A stretch of DNA of 64,000 nucleotides from positions 52,141,189 to 52,205,188 of the forward strand of contig NC_133771.1 in assembly GCF_003597395.2 (NCBI RefSeq), written 5' to 3'. The notes below the pieces were generated by a model that made no database searches, was not told the origin of the DNA, and saw only the letters and a program-made list of their open reading frames with translations. Positions 34,520-46,247 of this stretch are shown piece after piece. Both the position numbers and the translations under genes were made by a program. How positions within the stretch are numbered: position 1 is the stretch's first letter; the number at the start of each line of letters is the position of its first letter. This stretch comes from Chelonoidis abingdonii. Taxonomy: Eukaryota; Chordata; Testudines; Testudinidae.

Positions 34520-34710
34520 GGGGGGCTTGACTCAGGTTTGTGCACTACAGTGTGGATTCCAGAGCCCTAGGTTCGATCATGAGTTAAAAAATTTTTAACC
34601 TAGGGTTAAAATGCAATGTGTAGATGCTCAAGACCAGGGTTCCCTGACACAGGTCAGCTGACTCAAGTCCCATTAACCCTAGGCTTACGTTGCTGCATAG
34701 ACACACCCTG
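34520..34710. mobile_element. DNA-element fragment ending 'gcatagacacaccc'
   Basis: Contains 'gactcaggtttgtgcactac' and 'gtcagctgactcaagtccc', and ends in 'gcatagacacaccc', whose reverse complement resembles the Harbinger-type terminus 'gggtatgtctacac' seen at 57410. The left border is not certain. Confidence 0.4.
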
Positions 34711-34905
34711 AGAAGCCCCATTATGTCCTGGTGCATCTTACTTTCCTTTTTCTGCTGGGACTCCCGAGAGTTTCTCCTCTGTATTCTTTCCTTCTCCAGA
34801 CTGTCTGCCATGTTCATCCTCCAAGCCCAGTGTTTATGGTCTGACGCAGCACTGACTTGCAGGATTTCATTGATCTGTCATCCTCTTCTTTATATTTCTT
34901 AACTG
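34700..34905 (-). pseudogene. Myb/SANT-like gene, exon 2 (H2)
   Basis: Minus frames give KKYKEEDDRSMKSC and then MADSLEKERIQRRNSRESQQ and MHQDIMGLLR, a charged coiled-coil-like stretch matching the C-terminal exon of the H4 copy in style. One frameshift at about 34815. The intron that should separate it from exon 1 now carries the MITE and the CR1. Confidence 0.55.
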
Positions 34906-35055
34906 GCTCATGCATTCCGCAGGTGTGCAGGGAGAGATCCTGAAGGCTGTAATGGCAGCAGCTGAGGATATAACACACAAAGGCACTATTGTGAGCATAT
35001 TCACTACAGAAAGTGAAATTTAAGGACTCACTCCCCTTGGTCACCTAAAGTACTA

Positions 35056-35347
35056 GGCCATGTCTTCCCTTACAAGCTTGCAGTGGCACAGCTGTACCGA
35101 TAAGACTGTGCCGCTGTAAGAGCACTCATGTAACCATGTTATGCCAATGTAGAGAGCTTGCCTGTCAACATCATAAAACTCGCTCAATGAGGCAGTAGCT
35201 CTGTCTTCGAGAGAGCGTCTCCCTCTGACATAGCGCTGTGCACATGAGCACTTATGCTGTCAAAACTTATGTTGTTGGAGGTGGGGGTTTGTTTCACACC
35301 TCTGAGCAACAAAGGTTTGCCAACATAAGTTCTAGTGTAAACATGGA
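35056..35347. mobile_element. hAT-type MITE, about 290 bp
   Basis: Starts 'ggccatgtcttcccttaca' and ends 'tctagtgtaaacatgga'; the ends are inverted matches. The interior has 'tttcacacctctgagcaaca', shared with the short elements at 46632 and 47954. A clear duplication was not found. A partial copy is at 45170-45232. Confidence 0.65.
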
Positions 35348-35502
35348 CTTAATCACTACATTCTCAATTCTGTGTGGGCTTCCTTGTGCACAGCACTAGC
35401 TACAGCACCAGCCATGGTGAGTTTGAGTCGAGGGGGTGGGGAATGAGAAGGGAATTGCTCAGTTTTGATAGCATAAGGCAATGTCACTGAATACTAGCAG
35501 TA

Positions 35503-37617
35503 CCACTGAGAACAGCTGAGCTCCATCCTCTTTGGAATCCCCTTTCAGGTAATTGAAAGCAGCTATCAAATCCCCCCTCACTCTTCTCTTCTTCAGACTA
35601 AACAATCCCAGTTCCCTCAGCCTCTCCTCATAAATCATATGCTCCAGCCCCATAATCATTTTTGTTGCCCTCCACTGGATTCTTTCCAAATTTTCCACAT
35701 CCTTCTTGTAGTGTGGGGCCCAAAACTGGACACAGAACTCCAAATGAGGCCTCACCAATGGCAAATAGAGGGGAATGATCACCTCCCTCAATCTGCTGGC
35801 AATGCTCCTACTTATACAGCCCAAAATGTTGTTAGCCTTCTTGTCAACAAGGGCACGCTGTTGACTCATATCCAGGTTTGCTTACTCTGTAACCCCTAGA
35901 TCCTTTTCTGCAGAACCGCTGCCTAGCCACTTGATCCCTAGTCTGTAGCAGTGCATGGGATTCTTCCATCCTAAGTGCAGGACTCTGCACTTGTCCTTGT
36001 TGAACCCCATCAGATTTCTTTTGGCCCAAACCTCTAATTTGTTTAGGTTCCTCTGTATCCTATCCCTACCCTCCAGCGTATCTACTCTTCCTCCCAGTTT
36101 AGTGTCATCTGCAAACTTGCTGAGTGTGCAGTCCACACCATCCTCCAGATCATTAACGAAGATATTAAAAAAAACCAGCCCCAGGACTAACCCTTGGTGC
36201 ACTCCACTTAATACCAGCTGCCAACTAGACATGGAACCATTGATCACTACCCATTGAGACCGATGATCTAGCCAGTTTTCTATTCACACTTATAGTCCAT
36301 TCATCCAGCCCATACTTCTTTAACTTGCTGGCAAGAATATTGTGGGAGACTGTATCAAAAGCTTTGCTAAAGTCAGGAATAACACATCTACTGCTTTCCC
36401 CTCATCCACAGAGCCAGTTATCTCATCATAGAAGGCAATTAGGTTAGTCAGGCATGACTTGCCCTTGGTGAATCCTTGCTGACTGTTCCTGATCACTTTC
36501 CTCTCCTCTGAGTGCTTCAAAATTGATTCCTTGAGGATCTGCTCCATGATTTTTCCAAAGATTGAGGTGAGGCTGACTGGCCTGTAGTTCTGTGGATCCT
36601 CCTTCTTCCCTTTTTTAAAGATGGACACTACATTAGCCTTTTTCTAGTCATCCGGGACCTCCCCCGATCGCCATGAGTTTTCAAAGATAATGGCCAATGG
36701 CTCTGCATTCACATCCACCAACTCCTTTAGCACCCTTGGATGCAGTGCATCGGGCCCCATGGACTTGTGCTCGTCCAGCTTTTCTAAATAGTCCTGAACC
36801 ACTTCTTTCTCCACAGAGGGCTGGTCACCTCCTCCCCACACTATGCTGCCCAGTGCAGTAGTCTGGGAACTGACCTTGTTCGTGAAGACAGAGGCAAAAA
36901 AAGCATTGAGTACATTAGCTTTTCCACATCCTCTGTCACTAGGTTGCCTCCCTCATTAAGTAAGGGGTCCATACGTTCCTTGACCTACTTCTTGTTGCTA
37001 ACATACCTGAAGAAACTCTTCTTGTTACTTTTAACATCCCTTGCTAGATGCAACTCCAAGTGTGATTTGGCCTTCCTGATTTCACTCCTGCATGCCTGAG
37101 CAATATTTTTATACTCCTCCTTGCTCATTTGTCCCGTCTTCCACTTCTTGTAGGCTTCTTTTTTGTGTTTAAGATCAGCAAGGATTTCACTGTTAAGCCA
37201 AGCTGGTCGCCTGCCATATTTACTATGCTTTCTACACATCGGGATGGTTTGTTCCTGCAACCTCAATAAGGATTCTTTGAAATACAGCCAGCTCTTCTGG
37301 ACTCCTTTCCCCTTCATGTTATTCTCCCAGGGGATCCTGCCCATCAGTTCCCTGAAGGAGTCAAAGGCTGCTTTTCTAAAGTCCAGGGTCTGTATTCTGC
37401 AGCTCTCCTTTTTCCCTTGTGTCAGGATCCCGTACTCGAGAATCTCATGGTCACTGCCTCCCAGATTCCCATCCATTTTTGCTTCTCCTACTAATTCTTC
37501 CCTGTTTGTGAGCAGCAGCTCAAGAAGAGCTCTGCCTCTAGTTGGTTCCTCTAGCACTTCCACCAGGAAATTTTCCCCTTCACTCAGATATGGAAGGAGA
37601 TTTACCATGGAGTAAGA
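35503..37617 (-). pseudogene. CR1 LINE (2.1 kb) with endonuclease end and RT, lacking its 3' tail
   Basis: The 207-codon frame 36985-37608 holds the end of the AP-type endonuclease, with the SDH motif at residues 52-54, and the linker. Then 36320-36628 carries the first RT blocks (NYRPVSLTSIFGK at about 15-27). 35882-36247 has FADDTKLGG, both catalytic aspartates intact, and DKCRVLHLG. 35459-35869 is the C-terminal part, [19 protein letters not shown] to LFSVV. The protein is split by at least three frameshifts. The copy stops at about 35503 without the usual 3' UTR and ATTCTATG tail, which is unusual for CR1. Confidence 0.9.
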
Positions 37618-37639
37618 AATAAAGAAGCCTTCTCTAGAA

Positions 37640-37790
37640 ACTTTGGCAGAGGATTGCAGAGTTCCTCCATGAAAGTTTCATCAACATCTCTCAGGAGGAT
37701 TCAAAGGACGTCCCCATGTACATAAACACACTGCTCCGCATGCCACTGCACTGCCACCTAACTCTAGAGAGGAATGAAAAGCAGATAGCA
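37640..37790 (+). pseudogene. Third Harbinger ORF fragment (H2)
   Basis: Plus-strand frame reads KLWQRIAEFLHESFINISQE then DSKDVPMYINTLLRM. It aligns with the C-terminal half of the 98-codon ORF at 60249-60545 (NLLQRLREYIQESFMEMSLE, DFHSIPRHVNRFF), with about 40 percent identical residues by eye. It begins right at the CR1 border, so the first half was removed or displaced by that insertion. Function unknown. Confidence 0.6.
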
Positions 37791-37858
37791 ATTCTGCCTC
37801 TCTTGGTTATGCCACTACCTCTTCTAGCACAGGGAAATTAATGAAAACAAAAGATTAT

Positions 37859-37916
37859 TTTGAATGAATGAATCAATGAATGAATCAATGAATGAATCAA
37901 TGAATGAATGAATGAA
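37859..37916. repeat. Microsatellite (aatg/aatc)n
   Basis: Tract of gaatgaat and caatgaat units with a 12-bp higher period ('gaatgaatcaat') over 58 bp. Confidence 0.9.
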
Positions 37917-37949
37917 AACCCCTGATACTTTGGGAGTGTCATTCCTGTA

Positions 37950-38600
37950 ATTGAAAAGTTATCTATAAATTTATCTGAGGTTCCTTCCCCTGCATTGGAC
38001 TCGCCCTTAATCGACTGGCTGGACTGAAGTGGAGACAAAAACAGGCCCTGGCTCACTGTGCAGCTAGATCCCCAGTCGCCTTTCCTCCATACTCCTCCTC
38101 CTTCTCTTCCTCCTCCACCATCTTCTCCTCCTCACTGTTCACAGTTATGGCCTGTGACTTGGACTCGTTGGTGGTATCTACAGTGCTGGGGGATCTCCAC
38201 CAAGTATAAGATGCTGCTTCTTGTAAAAGCAACAAATCTGCGGCTCTGCACCAGATCGATTGTTGGCCTTCCTGGCCTTCTGGTATGCCTGCTGCCATTT
38301 CTTCATTTTCACGTGGCACTGTGGTTCATCCCTCTTGTAGCCCTTCTCCTGCAACCCTGAGCAATCTACTCAGAGAGTTCAATGTTTCTACAGCTGGTTC
38401 AGAGCTGTGTCTGTACAGTCTTTTCTCCCCACAAGCTCAGGAGATCCAGTATCTCCTGTCTATTCCAGGCAGGAGCACATCTGGAGAGTGTAACCGGCAT
38501 TGTCAGCTGGTCAGTTGCATTCAACAGTGGAGAGCTACTAGGTGTGCTCACCAAGTCAGGAAGACATGAAAAGATACTTCAAAAATTTGTGGGACTTTAA
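37950..38600 (-). pseudogene. Myb/SANT-like gene, exon 1 (H2)
   Basis: Minus strand, read in two frames. It begins QEILDLLSLWGEKTVQTQL (about 38455-38400), then KMKKWQQAYQKARKANNRSG and CFYKK (about 38310-38220), then an acidic tail with SEEEKMVEEEEKEEEYGG (about 38140-38085), and SPLQSSQSIKGESNAGEG toward 37985. This is the trihelix/SANT DNA-binding domain plus acidic linker of Harbinger partner proteins. One frameshift and stops break it. Confidence 0.7.
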
Positions 38601-38908
38601 ATGGGAAGTGAGTCTGTCCCTGGGCAGTGGAATTCACAATGGTGACTAGAGTTGTCAGTGTGGGGCATCGTGGGACAGCTGCAGGAGGTCAGTTAAAATC
38701 AACACAACTAACTCAGTATCTACCCTTGCACTGCTTCGACCAAACTACATTGACCATGGCTCTACGATGCTCAGAGAGGTGGTGTTACTATGTCAGCATA
38801 ACCGGGTGCTTACCTCTTCAGTAGACCAATTTAAGTGTAGACACATGCATAACTAGGTCACTGTAAGCTGTCCTGCATTGATCTAACTGTGAAGTGTAGA
38901 CCAGGCCC

Positions 38909-39400
38909 AATTTATTAACATCCTCTTGAACATCACACACCAGAACAGGACACAGTATTCCAGCAGTGGTCACACCAGTGCCAAATACAGAGGTAAAATG
39001 ACCTGGCTACTGCAGCTTGAGATTCCCTTACTTATGAATCCAAGAACCAGATTAGTCCTTTTGGCCACAGCATTGTACTGGGATCTCAGGATCTTCTGAT
39101 TATCCATCATGAGCCCCAGTTTTTTTTTCCAAGAGTCACTGCTTCCCAGTAAGATGTATACATTTACAGTTAGTTGTAGTAAAACTTGTATTTGCTTGTG
39201 CTCAGCTTACCAAGCAACCAAGATCACTCTGTATTGGTAATCTGTCCTCTTCATTATTTGCCATTCCCCCAATTGTTGTACCATCTGCAAACTTCATCAG
39301 TGATGATTTTATGTTTTGTTCCAGGTCATTGATAAAAATGTTAAATAGTATAGTGCCAAGAACCAATTCTTGCAGGACTCCATTAAAAACACACCTATTT
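38909..39400 (-). pseudogene. Older CR1-type LINE fragment
   Basis: Diverged RT on the minus strand: [19 protein letters not shown], then FADGTTIGG at about 39290-39265 (FADD with the second Asp replaced by Gly), then GFISKGISS and LALVWPLLEYC further on. It starts directly at the right end of H2. More diverged than the CR1 copies at 15.3 and 35.5 kb, so from an older subfamily, the same as that at 44611-45183. Confidence 0.75.
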
Positions 39401-42400
39401 GATGATGAAAATCCCCTAAAATCCCCTGACCCAGCAAACCTTATAGCTCAAATAATCATTCAGCACCATTCACCAAGTGTTCTAGTATCTTCTACCAAGT
39501 AAACCCCACCAGCTTTCATCCAGCATCCACTATCCCAGAACCCAAAACTAACCAGGGTCTCTTGCAATGACAAGAAACCAGCCCAATTTTTGATTCTTGG
39601 ATTAAGAAACAATGATCTAGAAAATCACAGATCAAGACATTTTCAATTGCTAATAATCACATTTTTGCCACCTGAGAGAATGAACAGAAGTGCACTAAAT
39701 CCAATTCTTTTCTTCTTGTTTTGTTAAATTCAGTGTTACTTCACTAATATCCACAGTCCTCAGGTGATATGTGCTATATATAGTATGTCATAGCATCTGT
39801 TTCACAGCTGAACAATCACTGTTTAAGTTATCCTCCCTCTCTCGCTGCTTTATGGTGTTTTCAGCTTTCCTGTTAGCCTTTGCTCATGCATGTCAACTGC
39901 CTTTACCCCTCTGTCTCCCTCCCCAGTATCATCTTAGCATCTAGATGAGCAGGTGGAATAATGTCTGCAGTCTCAGATATGGAAGGAGATTTACTGCCTC
40001 ATATACACAAATGGAATCCTCACGCCCGTGAGCCAGTTAATTACAAGTTTATCTTTTTTCTGACACTGAATGTATGTAACATTTGATCTAAAAAAACCTT
40101 GGGAGATGCTTCAGAATTAAAGATGCTGGCAGTGCAACTAAGTGGCAATCACTCCAACCCCCTCCAAGAATTCACATTCTGCAAAGCGATTTTCCTTTAA
40201 TTTAATGCTGAAAACATTCCTAAGAGGAACAGTTTGTCCTCAGGCTGGCACTGTTGTACTAAACATTTGCCACTTATTGCTCTGCAAGCTGTTAAGCTTC
40301 CTGTGACAGCATTAAGATACTGTAGAAGCACTCTTTTGTAAGCAGAGTCCAATATCATTTTATTAAGGTATATGGCAATACCTATCCGGGAACAAAACAG
40401 AGAAGAGTTGCATCATTATATGGGCAGCAAATGGAGCAAGGGAAATCTTATCTTAAATATACACACAAAAATTAAATGATATTCAACCATGAAGCCTTTT
40501 ATCAGGAACAATGTGGGAGGCAAAAAACGCAGCTGGTCAATGATGAGGACAGACAGACAAACACAGGATAGGCAAGCAGCACAAGGGTGGATATTAGGAA
40601 GTAGTTGCAAAGTGCAATTATTGAATATGGAAAATGAAAAATAGGAGAGGAAAGAGGGCTGAAAGAGAGAAGGTATGGAAAGAAGGTGATAGATCTCTAA
40701 ACAGTGTCTAGAAATGAGTGAGAAGATCATTTACTATTGGGGCAACTTCTGGGCAGACCTTCTATGGAAGCACAAAGTAGAATGGCACAAGTTGATGTTT
40801 CTGCCTTCCACTGCATAGGAGCATCAGAATCTCATAGGGGAGAATGGTCCTGTACTTGTTTAATTCTTCTGTGGTTAATACTCATCCTAAAGGAGTTGGG
40901 GAAAGATAGCAGAATGAGGGCCATATCCTTACTAATATCATCATCACCGCATGCAGAGTTGATTGCATGCTGCACCTTTCAAACAGTGAAGAAACAACCA
41001 CCTCACTATGCTCTGTAAAAGCCACCAGAAGGAGTTCTGCGTGGTGCCAGAATTCCTCCTGAAACTTCTGCTCACAACATAACCTCGGCCCACACCTTCT
41101 CTCTCATGTGTGACTGAACGGGCCCACAGCAGAATCCTGGCATGTATTGTTAATACTGAACAATAAGAGCCAAACTCCAGAAAAAGGAAGAAAGCCCTCG
41201 TAAAAAGACTGTTATGATGGAAGTTATGCTTGGTAGCCATGTCTTTGATCTCTGGGCAGTCACAGACCTTATTGAAGCTGAGAGGACTGCTAGCTGCCTT
41301 TCTTCTGGCTAAATGGAAAAAGCAATTAAGGCCCTTTATGGACTAAGTTAGCTGAAATAATAGAAGCCACGACCTAAAGCACTAGCCTTATGGAAAGCCC
41401 AAGTAAGCTCTAACTGAGGGAGAAATAAGGGAAAACAGATTACAACCACAGTGCCAGGCACTGATTGGATTGCACCTGTGTATGTTTCTACATGTCTGAA
41501 GCAGAAAGCAGTTGAAATAGCTGTGAGAAAGCCAGAAAAGCAGTGGTGGTGTGGCCCTGAGAGGAAAACAAAAAATAGAGTTTCTTTCTAACACAGTGCT
41601 GCCTGGAAAGGCAGGCTTAGAACTGTGAGCAATGAAACTGACTCCGTTTGTTTGTTCCTATTGCCTCCTGTTATTTGACCTAACCTGTGTCTGCTACTCC
41701 CTACAAAGCAAGACTTGGTCTTGGTGAATTTATGCTATGTGTGAAGTTGCTGTATTTAGGCCTGAAGCAGAAGCCCTTTCAGGTTTGGTCCAATAAAAAA
41801 TAATTTTAATTAGTTTGCACCCAAGTTAAGATACTGGGTTTTTTAAAAGACATCTCTAAATACAGTGTATCAAGAAAACTGAAGTAACATGTTTTAGTAA
41901 ATATTTAATGCAAAGATAAAAGAGCAAAATTCCAATGTGCCCTCTTCCCTGTCTCCTCCCCCTCCCCCCACTCCTGTAAATTGACCTGCTTTCTCCCTTT
42001 ACATTTTGGGCTTCTTTCCATGACTTCTGCCAAGAACCAGTTACTGATTTACACCCTAATCTGCTTTAACTTATGATTTAGTACAACTCCACAATTCTCT
42101 ACCCCTCAATAGATACCAAAGGATGGGCCTGATCCTACAGCCCATATTCACACAAATGGTCCTTTTGTAGTCAACATATTAGTTATGCCATCCTGAAAAC
42201 TGACCTCTTCCCCCCTACCCCCACCAATTTTAAACAACAGATCCTGTACCATATCTCACTGTACAGCAGAATAAATCAGGAGTAGATCTTCTGAAGTCAA
42301 TGAATATGTAGAATAAAATTGTAGGTGGACCCAGACTCAGGCCTTCTTTTTCTGCCTCTTTTTCCCTTTGTATTGACTTAAATGATATTTGTGCTTCAAA

Positions 42401-43542
42401 AAGTACCTTAAGGGCCAAGTTCTATTCTCAATTACCCTAGTGCAATAGACTTATGCCAGACTTACATTAATATGAATCTCAATCTCAGCCTTTATGTAAG
42501 TATGGTGTTTAAAATATATATGGCTATAGCCTAGAATAGTGCAAATTAGCATCACTCCATTGAATTCAATGAAGCTGAGGAGGATCTGGCCCAGAGTTTG
42601 TTGGTAGCTCTTCTACATCTCTGCTGAGAAACCTCAGAAATGCTGCCCCATGTGTGGATTTTTGTGCCTATTCATGGAGAACAAGCTGTGTGGATGTTTT
42701 TTCAGCATTTGTTCCATACTTAGCTAGTAACACAGCTAAGCTCAGGTTCTCAATACAGTGAAGCTACTACAGATTTACACCCGTGGAATGGAGATCAGAC
42801 TATGAACTAACATCTTTTGCTAGACAGCATTCTCGGTGTCTTTCAAACAAAACCACTGAGCCCAACTCTAATCGCATTCACAGTACTATAAATCCAAAAG
42901 ACCTCCGTTGAAGACAATGGACTTATTCTGGCTTTACAGTGGTGTAACTTAAAGCTGAATTTGGCCCCTCATGTAGAAAGTGACACTAGTACAAACACTC
43001 ACAGTGTTATTAAAGGTGTTGCTAAGCAACAAAAGTAACTATGGTTACCTGCATTTTAGAACTGAACTACAGACTTGTGCGGTTATTCATTCATTTGGAA
43101 AACACATTTAAAATGAATGGATCACAGTACAAAACTGTCACTTCACAAAATTGTTGTGATATTAACACATTATAATTAAATGGATTTCATCTCACTAGGT
43201 TCTGTTTGCTTAGCCTCATACCCAGCAAGCTGTAGCTCATTTACTTTCAACCATTTTGTGCACCAACATGGTTAGTAAAAACAGCCCTACAGTTCAGGGG
43301 ACACGCATTTATAAAACTTTCATTAGAAAAATATTCACAGGAAGCTTTGAAAGCTACGCCAAGGCAGCATTGTTCCTTCAAAGACAAACATGAAATATCC
43401 CTGCAAAACTATTTCATCTCAAAAAGATAGGTAACAAAGTACTGCATCACTCTCACTTGCTACCTATTGCATTAGGTTATTTCCTGAATAATACCTAAAT
43501 GTGACACCAATTATTAGGCCCACAACAATGATCTAATACTTG
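39401..43542. other. Long AT-rich region, mostly unrecognised
   Basis: About 4.1 kb with no ORF above 104 codons and no recognised domain. Short self-complementary motifs of the 'attgaa-caatg' kind occur at 42561 and 42905, and probably mark old interspersed repeats. This is one of the least repeat-dense stretches, so the place to look for host regulatory DNA. Confidence 0.5.
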
Positions 43543-44547
43543 TGTGATATTTTGGGTTCACACAGGCCACTGAGGGGTTCAATCACCATCTACCATGTAA
43601 CCCTGGGTGTTTTGTGGCTGTGCAACTTTGGTCCAGAGCTCTGACCCACAACAGCCTGTCAGCAATCCACAAGCCTCACCCTGGCTATACCCAACCTCAT
43701 TCCTCCTTGCAAGCTGACCTTAATATGCTTCCAGCACTAAATTCAACCCATAATAGTCCTACTGCAGAAACCTGTCTCTCTTGCTGATCCTCACAGAAAG
43801 TGTTAGATTTGCTTCCCTTACATGGGCAGTAAAACTATATTCTGTTAGCTGTCTAGAAGCACTCGCTTTACTGAACTTACACAGCACTTATAATTTATAA
43901 TGAAGATAAAATAAATTTTATTAACAAAAGAACATGGATTAAATGATACTAAGTAAAAGAACAAAAGGAAGAAATAGTTACAAGCAAATAAAAGTGAAAA
44001 CACTCATCCAAAGGTTTAAAACTTAATCTAGCAAGATCCAATCTTTGTTTAAGATGGTTTCTCTCACCCTCAGTTTCGTGTCCAGCTGTTACTGGCCACC
44101 CTGGCCAGGGCCCATCACGGAAATCAAATTGTTTGTTCCTTTGTCTCCTATGGTGAAGAATAAAAATGGAGTCTCTCTGGGTTCCTGCTATCCCCAGAGG
44201 GATTCTGTCTTGTGTGCCATGTTAATTCTCTGTCTTTTGGGTTCAGGATCAAGATAACACTCACTGGTTTAGCTTGATGGCTTTGTTTACTTCTAATAAG
44301 CAAATAGAGATAAACCCACATTCCTTTATCTAGGACAGACCTGTTTATTACCTTTACCTAGGCTAGGCTATCTGGTCTTACACAGCATACTGAGAGTATT
44401 CATAACTTCACATATAATGTTAGCAAATGCATTTTGCAATGACATTAATAACCACTGTTACTATATTTTGTACACCTCACAAAGCATATTTAATGCAAAT
44501 ATTGCCGCAGTGTGTAGGGCATGAACACAGGGGTGCCTAGGGTCACA
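43543..44547. mobile_element. Solo LTR, family B
   Basis: About 1005 bp from 'tgtgatattttgggttcac' to 'gtgcctagggtcaca', giving TGTGA...TCACA ends. Flanks acttg (43538-43542) and gtttg (44548-44552) match at 3 of 5 positions, both differences being transitions, compatible with an aged 5-bp duplication. An A/T-rich 'aaataaattttattaac' motif lies near 43908. No coding sequence. Orientation is not decided. Confidence 0.7.
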
Positions 44548-44610
44548 GTTTGATATTTATGTCCTTAGTTAGAGATTTCCATGAAAGAGAAAAAACAGGC
44601 ACGCAGTGCT

Positions 44611-45183
44611 GATTCATAGATTCCAAGAATACTGGCAACAGAATTTCCCCAAAATACTTCCTAGAGCAGACCTTTTAGAAAAATAGTTTATTTTGATTTA
44701 AAATTGCCAGTGATGGAGAATCCACTATGGCTCTTGATAAATTGTTCCGATGGTTAATTACTCTCACTATTAAAAATGTGTACCTGGGTGCTGCAGATAG
44801 CTGTGCAAATGTAAACAAACTGACTGGCGACCTGCCAGCGGATTACCCTGACGGGCCGCAGGTTGCCCACCACTGACTTATAGACTATAATCAAGTCCCT
44901 TCTCAACCTTCTGTTTGTTAAGCTAAATAGACGCAAGGAGCTCAATCTATCAAGGTATGTTTTGTAGTCCTTTAATCATTCTCATGGCTCTTCTCTGAAC
45001 TTTCTCCAATTCATCTACACCCCTCTTGAATTGGAGGCACCAGAACAGGACACAGTATTACAGCTTCAGTTGCACCAGTGCCAAATACAAACGTTAAATA
45101 ACCTCTCAGCTCCTACTTGAGATTTCTGTATTTACTCATCCAAGAATCACATTAGCTTTTTTGGCCACAGCTCATGTGTGAAT
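44611..45183 (-). pseudogene. Older CR1-type LINE 3' half
   Basis: Minus strand, 3' end near 44611 ('tgattcatagattccaag'). Includes the typical 'cttctctgaactttctccaa' and 'aggacacagtattacagc' text of the C-terminal RT region and a 3' UTR with 'gatggagaatccactatgg'. Shares its subfamily with 38909-39400. It is interrupted by a DNA-element fragment at 44786-44875 and has a short deletion there. Confidence 0.7.
44786..44875. mobile_element. hAT-type element end inside CR1
   Basis: Reads 'gtaaacaaactgactggcg' to 'gttgcccaccactg'. On the minus strand it begins 'cagtggtgggcaacctgcgg', a CAG terminus I recognise from a palindromic hAT-type family. Only one end is preserved. Confidence 0.55.
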
Positions 45184-45232
45184 ATTCCACCGGTAAGTTT
45201 TGCCAACATAAGGGGTAGTGTAGACATAGCCT
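45170..45232. mobile_element. hAT-type MITE fragment
   Basis: 'gttttgccaacataagg' followed by 'gtagtgtagacatagcc' matches the right end of the 35056-35347 element. The left part is absent. Confidence 0.55.
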
Positions 45233-45391
45233 TAGAGTGTCATAGCTAAATACAAGATCAAACAGATAGTTTGGCATAAATAGTTAGTGCATATTCTAAG
45301 GGACCAATCAAGATAAAGTGGCCCATTAACACTCCATAGTCATAGGAAAAAAGGGGAAGTTAGTAATTACAAATTGTTGTAATAAGCCATA

Positions 45392-46242
45392 TGTAATAAA
45401 CAGATGGTTAAGGGTTAATGTCTCTTTTACCTGTAAAGGGTTAAGAAGCTCAGTAAACCTGGCTGACACCTGATCAGAGGACCAATAAGGGGACAAGATA
45501 CTTTCAAATTTTGGTGGAGGGAAGTCTTTGTTTGTGTTTTTTGTTTGGTTCGTTGTTCACTCTCGGGACTGAGAGGGACGTGACATCATTCTAGGCTCTC
45601 CCAATCTTTCTGAATCCAGTCTTCATTTTCTCACATATGTAAGTAATAGCCAGCAAGGCAGATTAGTCTATGTTTGTTTTCTCAACTGTAAATGGTTTTT
45701 GCTGGAAGGATTTTTAACTCTATCTTCTGTATTTGAATCTAAGGGGACTGGGTGCCTTAGTCTATATGAATAGAGTACCCTCGTAAAGCGATTTCCATCC
45801 TGATTTACAGAGATAATTTGTTACTTTTTTTCTTAATAAAGTTTCGTTTTAGAACTGATGATTTTCCTGTTTTTAAGATCCAGAGTTTGGTCAGGGTGAG
45901 CCTCTCAAGGCAACTCAGGAGGGAAATCTGAGGGGAAAAGGAGGGGAATGGGTATTCCTCTTTAGTTTTAAAGGCCAAGGAGTTGGCTCTCGGTGAAGCC
46001 TCTCAGAGCAACCCAGGGAGAGAAGTCTGGGGAAAAGGAGGGATTAGGGTTAACTTTCTCTTGTTTAAACCAGGTTGGTCGGGTTCCCCAGGGAAGGTTT
46101 TGGGGGAAAAGAAAGTGTGCCAGACACTAAATTCTGGCTGGTGGCAGCATACCAAACCTAAGCTAGTAATTAAGCTTAGAAGTGTTCATGCAGGTCCCCA
46201 CTTCTTGTACTCTAAGTTCAAAGTGGGGAAAAAACCTTGACA
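45392..46242 (+). mobile_element. Solo LTR, family A (copy 3)
   Basis: 851-bp unit with a perfect 5-bp duplication ccata (45387-45391 and 46243-46247). It starts 'tgtaataaacagatggtta' and ends 'accttgaca'. A CCAAT-like 'accaataagg' lies near 45481 and a polyadenylation signal aataaa at 45835-45840, which sets the transcription sense as plus. Two tandem copies of a roughly 97-bp segment (marker 'ggaaaaggaggg', near 45935 and 46032) mirror those in copy 2. Confidence 0.92.
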
Positions 46243-46247
46243 CCATA

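Larger units (their letters stand above)
34690..38908. mobile_element. Harbinger-type transposon remnant H2 with nested insertions
   Basis: Pieces of a Harbinger element lie on both sides of a CR1 (35503-37617) and a hAT-type MITE (35056-35347). On the minus strand: Myb/SANT-like exon 1 (about 37950-38570) and exon 2 (about 34700-34905). On the plus strand: part of a small third ORF (37640-37790). The right end 'agtgtagaccaggcc' at 38894-38908 is the reverse of the terminus at 46871. The left end is not certain. The transposase itself is not visible in this copy. Confidence 0.65.

Noticed and set aside
35056..35347. Terminal part of Harbinger H2
   Set aside because: First taken as the left end of H2, but its interior matches the separate hAT-type MITE family at 46632 and 47954, and Myb/SANT exon 2 text lies beyond it, so it is an insertion.
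37859..37916. CRISPR-like direct repeats
   Set aside because: A simple microsatellite of 4-bp units with no spacers, in a vertebrate genome.
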